Shown piece after piece: positions 5,466 to 7,102 of a stretch of 7,102 bases of DNA. Position 1 is the stretch's first letter, and each line of letters begins with the position of its first letter. The stretch comes from Acidobacterium sp. (GTDB lineage Bacteria; Acidobacteriota; Terriglobia; Terriglobales; Acidobacteriaceae). The notes beneath the pieces were generated by a model that was not told the DNA's origin, made no database searches, and was given only the letters and a program-made list of their open reading frames with translations. Made by a program: the position numbers and the translations under genes. Location of the stretch: the NCBI GenBank assembly GCA_003152595.1, contig PMAM01000349.1:9827-16928 (forward strand), written 5' to 3'.

Positions 5466-7004
5466 ATGCGCCCTTCGCTGCCCGATCGCGCCCACTTCCT
5501 CCGCCTCGCGCGCGCGCACTCCCTCGTCCCGCTCTATCGCACCCTCACCGCCGACCTCGAAACGCCCGTCTCCGCCTTCCTTCGCCTGGCCGCCCCAGCG
5601 CGCAAGCGCACCCGCGAGCAGGAGCCCGAGTGCTTCCTCCTCGAGTCCGTCGAGGGCGGCGAACACCTCGGCCGCTACACCTACATCGGCATCCGGCCCA
5701 GCCGCCGCATCGTCTCGTACGGTGACCAGATCGAAATCACCGAGCATAGCAAGACGCGCACCATCACCGGCGACGTCTTCGCTCTCCTCCGCGACGCCCT
5801 TCACGGACACAAGCCCGCGCGTGTGCAGGGCCTGCCGCCCTTCACCGCAGGAGCGGTCGGCTTCTTTTCCTACGATGTCGTTCGCCAGATCGAGCGCCTG
5901 CCCGTCGATACCACCGACGACCTTCAGCTCCCCGACGCCTGCCTCATGTTCTTCGACGAGGTCCTCGCCTTCGACCACGTCAAGAAGGAGATCCTGCTCA
6001 TCGTCACCGCGAATCTCCGCCGCCACAAGCCGCAGGCCGCTTATGCAGACGCGCTCCGCCGCCTCGACCGCTTTGAAAGGCGTCTGGCCCAGCCGCTCCC
6101 AAAGCTGAGCGCGAAGAAACCTGCCGGCAAACTCCGCCTCGCGCCCGGAACGCGCAAGAGCGCGTTCCTTAGGTCCGTCGAGCGGGCGAAGGAATACATT
6201 CGTGCCGGTGACATTTTCCAGGTCGTCGTCTCCCAGCGTCTCGATTTCGAGCCCGGCGTCGACCCCTTCTCCGTCTACCGCGCCCTGCGCATCGTCAACC
6301 CGTCCCCGTACATGTACTTCCTGCGTTTCCCGCGCAGAATCTCGGGCGCAAAGTCTGCACAAGAAGAAACCACCCACATCGTCGGCTCCTCGCCTGAGCT
6401 CCTCGTCCGCGTTGAAGGTCGCCGCATTGAGTACCGTCCCATCGCCGGCACACGGCCACGCGGCGCTACCGAAGAGGCCGACCTCGCCGCCGAGCACGAG
6501 ATGGCCAACGACGAGAAGGAGCGGGCCGAGCACGTCATGCTTGTCGACCTGGGCCGCAACGACGTCGGCCGCGTCAGCGAATATGGCACCGTGAAGGTGA
6601 CAAATCTAATGCACGTCGAGCGCTACTCGCACGTCATGCACCTGGTTAGCGACATCGAGGGCCGCCTTCGCCCCGAACTCTCCGCCGTCGACGCGCTGCG
6701 CTCCTGCTTCCCCGCGGGAACCCTCTCCGGCGCGCCCAAGATCCGCGCGATGGAGATCATCGAAGAGCTGGAGCCGACGCGCCGCGGAATCTACGGCGGC
6801 ACCGTCCTCTATGCCGACTACTCCGGCAACCTGACATCGTGCATCGCTATCCGCACATTGCTTGTGGAAGGAAAGAAAGGCTACATCCAGGCCGGCGCCG
6901 GCATCGTAGCCGACTCCATCCCCGAAAACGAGTACCAGGAAAGCCTCAACAAAGCGAAAGCCGTAGTCCGCGCCGTAGAACGGGCCAGAGAAGGCCAGCC
7001 ATGA
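5466..7004 (+). CDS. trpE: Anthranilate synthase component I
   Basis: The protein makes anthranilate from chorismate and glutamine-derived ammonia, the first committed step of tryptophan synthesis, in the cytoplasm with a TrpG amidotransferase partner. From ATG 5466 it has 512 residues, a normal family length. The N-terminal domain opens 'FLRLARAHSLVPLYRTLTAD' and has the LLES element (58-61) associated with tryptophan feedback binding. The C-terminal chorismate-binding domain shows NPSPYM (278-283), PIAGTRPRG (325-333), DLGRNDVGRV (361-370), HVMHLVSDIEG (389-399), CFPAGTLSGAPK (414-425), YGGTVLYADYSGN (443-455) and QAGAGIVADSIPENEY (475-490). All key motifs are intact, so it should be active and feedback-sensitive. 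An in-frame ATG at 5346 with a GGGGGA site would add 40 non-conserved residues including the heptamer repeat. I prefer 5466, although its own ribosome binding site is weak. A short insertion (about 291-303) precedes IVGSSPE. trpG is not visible; the next frame overlaps the stop by ATGA. Confidence 0.96.
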   Translation: MRPSLPDRAHFLRLARAHSLVPLYRTLTADLETPVSAFLRLAAPARKRTREQEPECFLLESVEGGEHLGRYTYIGIRPSRRIVSYGDQIEITEHSKTRTITGDVFALLRDALHGHKPARVQGLPPFTAGAVGFFSYDVVRQIERLPVDTTDDLQLPDACLMFFDEVLAFDHVKKEILLIVTANLRRHKPQAAYADALRRLDRFERRLAQPLPKLSAKKPAGKLRLAPGTRKSAFLRSVERAKEYIRAGDIFQVVVSQRLDFEPGVDPFSVYRALRIVNPSPYMYFLRFPRRISGAKSAQEETTHIVGSSPELLVRVEGRRIEYRPIAGTRPRGATEEADLAAEHEMANDEKERAEHVMLVDLGRNDVGRVSEYGTVKVTNLMHVERYSHVMHLVSDIEGRLRPELSAVDALRSCFPAGTLSGAPKIRAMEIIEELEPTRRGIYGGTVLYADYSGNLTSCIAIRTLLVEGKKGYIQAGAGIVADSIPENEYQESLNKAKAVVRAVERAREGQP

Positions 7005-7102
7005 GGTTTCGAATATCCAGCGCGCGCGAAGCGCCTCCGCCTGGACGGCCAGTCCTACTTCGCGACTCTCTCCGCGCTGCCCTGCACATCCAGACGGCAG
7101 TT
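7001..7102 (+). CDS. Unidentified ORF overlapping the trpE stop (cut by window end)
   Basis: ATG 7001-7003 overlaps the trpE TGA as ATGA, the usual arrangement for translational coupling, and the frame stays open for 34 codons to the window edge. The visible peptide starts MRFRISSAREAPPPGRP and does not resemble TrpG, TrpD or any family I know. The segment is GC-rich, so an open frame this short is weak evidence. The ATGA could be fortuitous. Confidence 0.25.
   Translation, partial: MRFRISSAREAPPPGRPVLLRDSLRAALHIQTAV

Noticed and set aside
5457..6533. Long minus-strand frame inside trpE (358 codons)
   Set aside because: It is an antisense shadow of a well-conserved trpE; the product is an acidic, Gly/Val/Asp-rich low-complexity sequence without motifs.
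1..7102. CRISPR array, tRNA, insertion sequence or defence system
   Set aside because: No regularly spaced repeats, no cloverleaf with CCA end, and no transposase, nuclease or toxin-antitoxin-like product was seen on either strand.

Overview
The window looks like a high-G+C chromosomal segment, probably from an Acidobacteriota (Terriglobia-like) genome. That placement is an inference from gene style. The cytoplasmic HTH / single membrane helix / TolB-FlgO-like / TPR regulator, the small secreted protein of the 'FSGLINDYSP' type and the compact outer-membrane barrel are all typical of that phylum. No rRNA or tRNA gene confirms it, and I see no transposase, integrase, CRISPR array or phage gene.

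Layout, left to right. (1) The 3' end of a YihY/BrkB-family membrane protein, on the + strand. (2) A compound hairpin between convergent genes. (3) A small secreted protein of unknown function on the - strand. (4) A divergent intergenic region, then a large + strand membrane-anchored HTH-TolB-TPR regulator with a recognisable promoter and ribosome binding site. (5) A 524-base gap between convergent genes. It holds a strong bidirectional intrinsic terminator and a structured, G-run-rich repeat block. (6) An outer-membrane beta-barrel protein on the - strand. (7) A gap of about 300 bases with one doubtful small ORF. (8) A small periplasmic protein with a TonB C-terminal-like domain on the - strand, with a clear sigma70-type promoter. 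(9) An AT-rich divergent intergenic region and a degenerate heptanucleotide repeat, then a complete trpE (anthranilate synthase component I) on the + strand. (10) An ATGA overlap into an unidentified ORF cut by the window end.

The genes do not form one pathway. trpE is core tryptophan biosynthesis. The rest are envelope or secreted proteins and one regulator, mostly transcribed as single genes. The one pairing that may be functional is the divergent regulator and secreted protein sharing the 1270-1522 region.

I did not find a convincing undescribed system. The observations most worth following are the structured repeat block at 3730-3826, the heptamer repeat that bears on the trpE start, and the regulator/secreted-protein pair.
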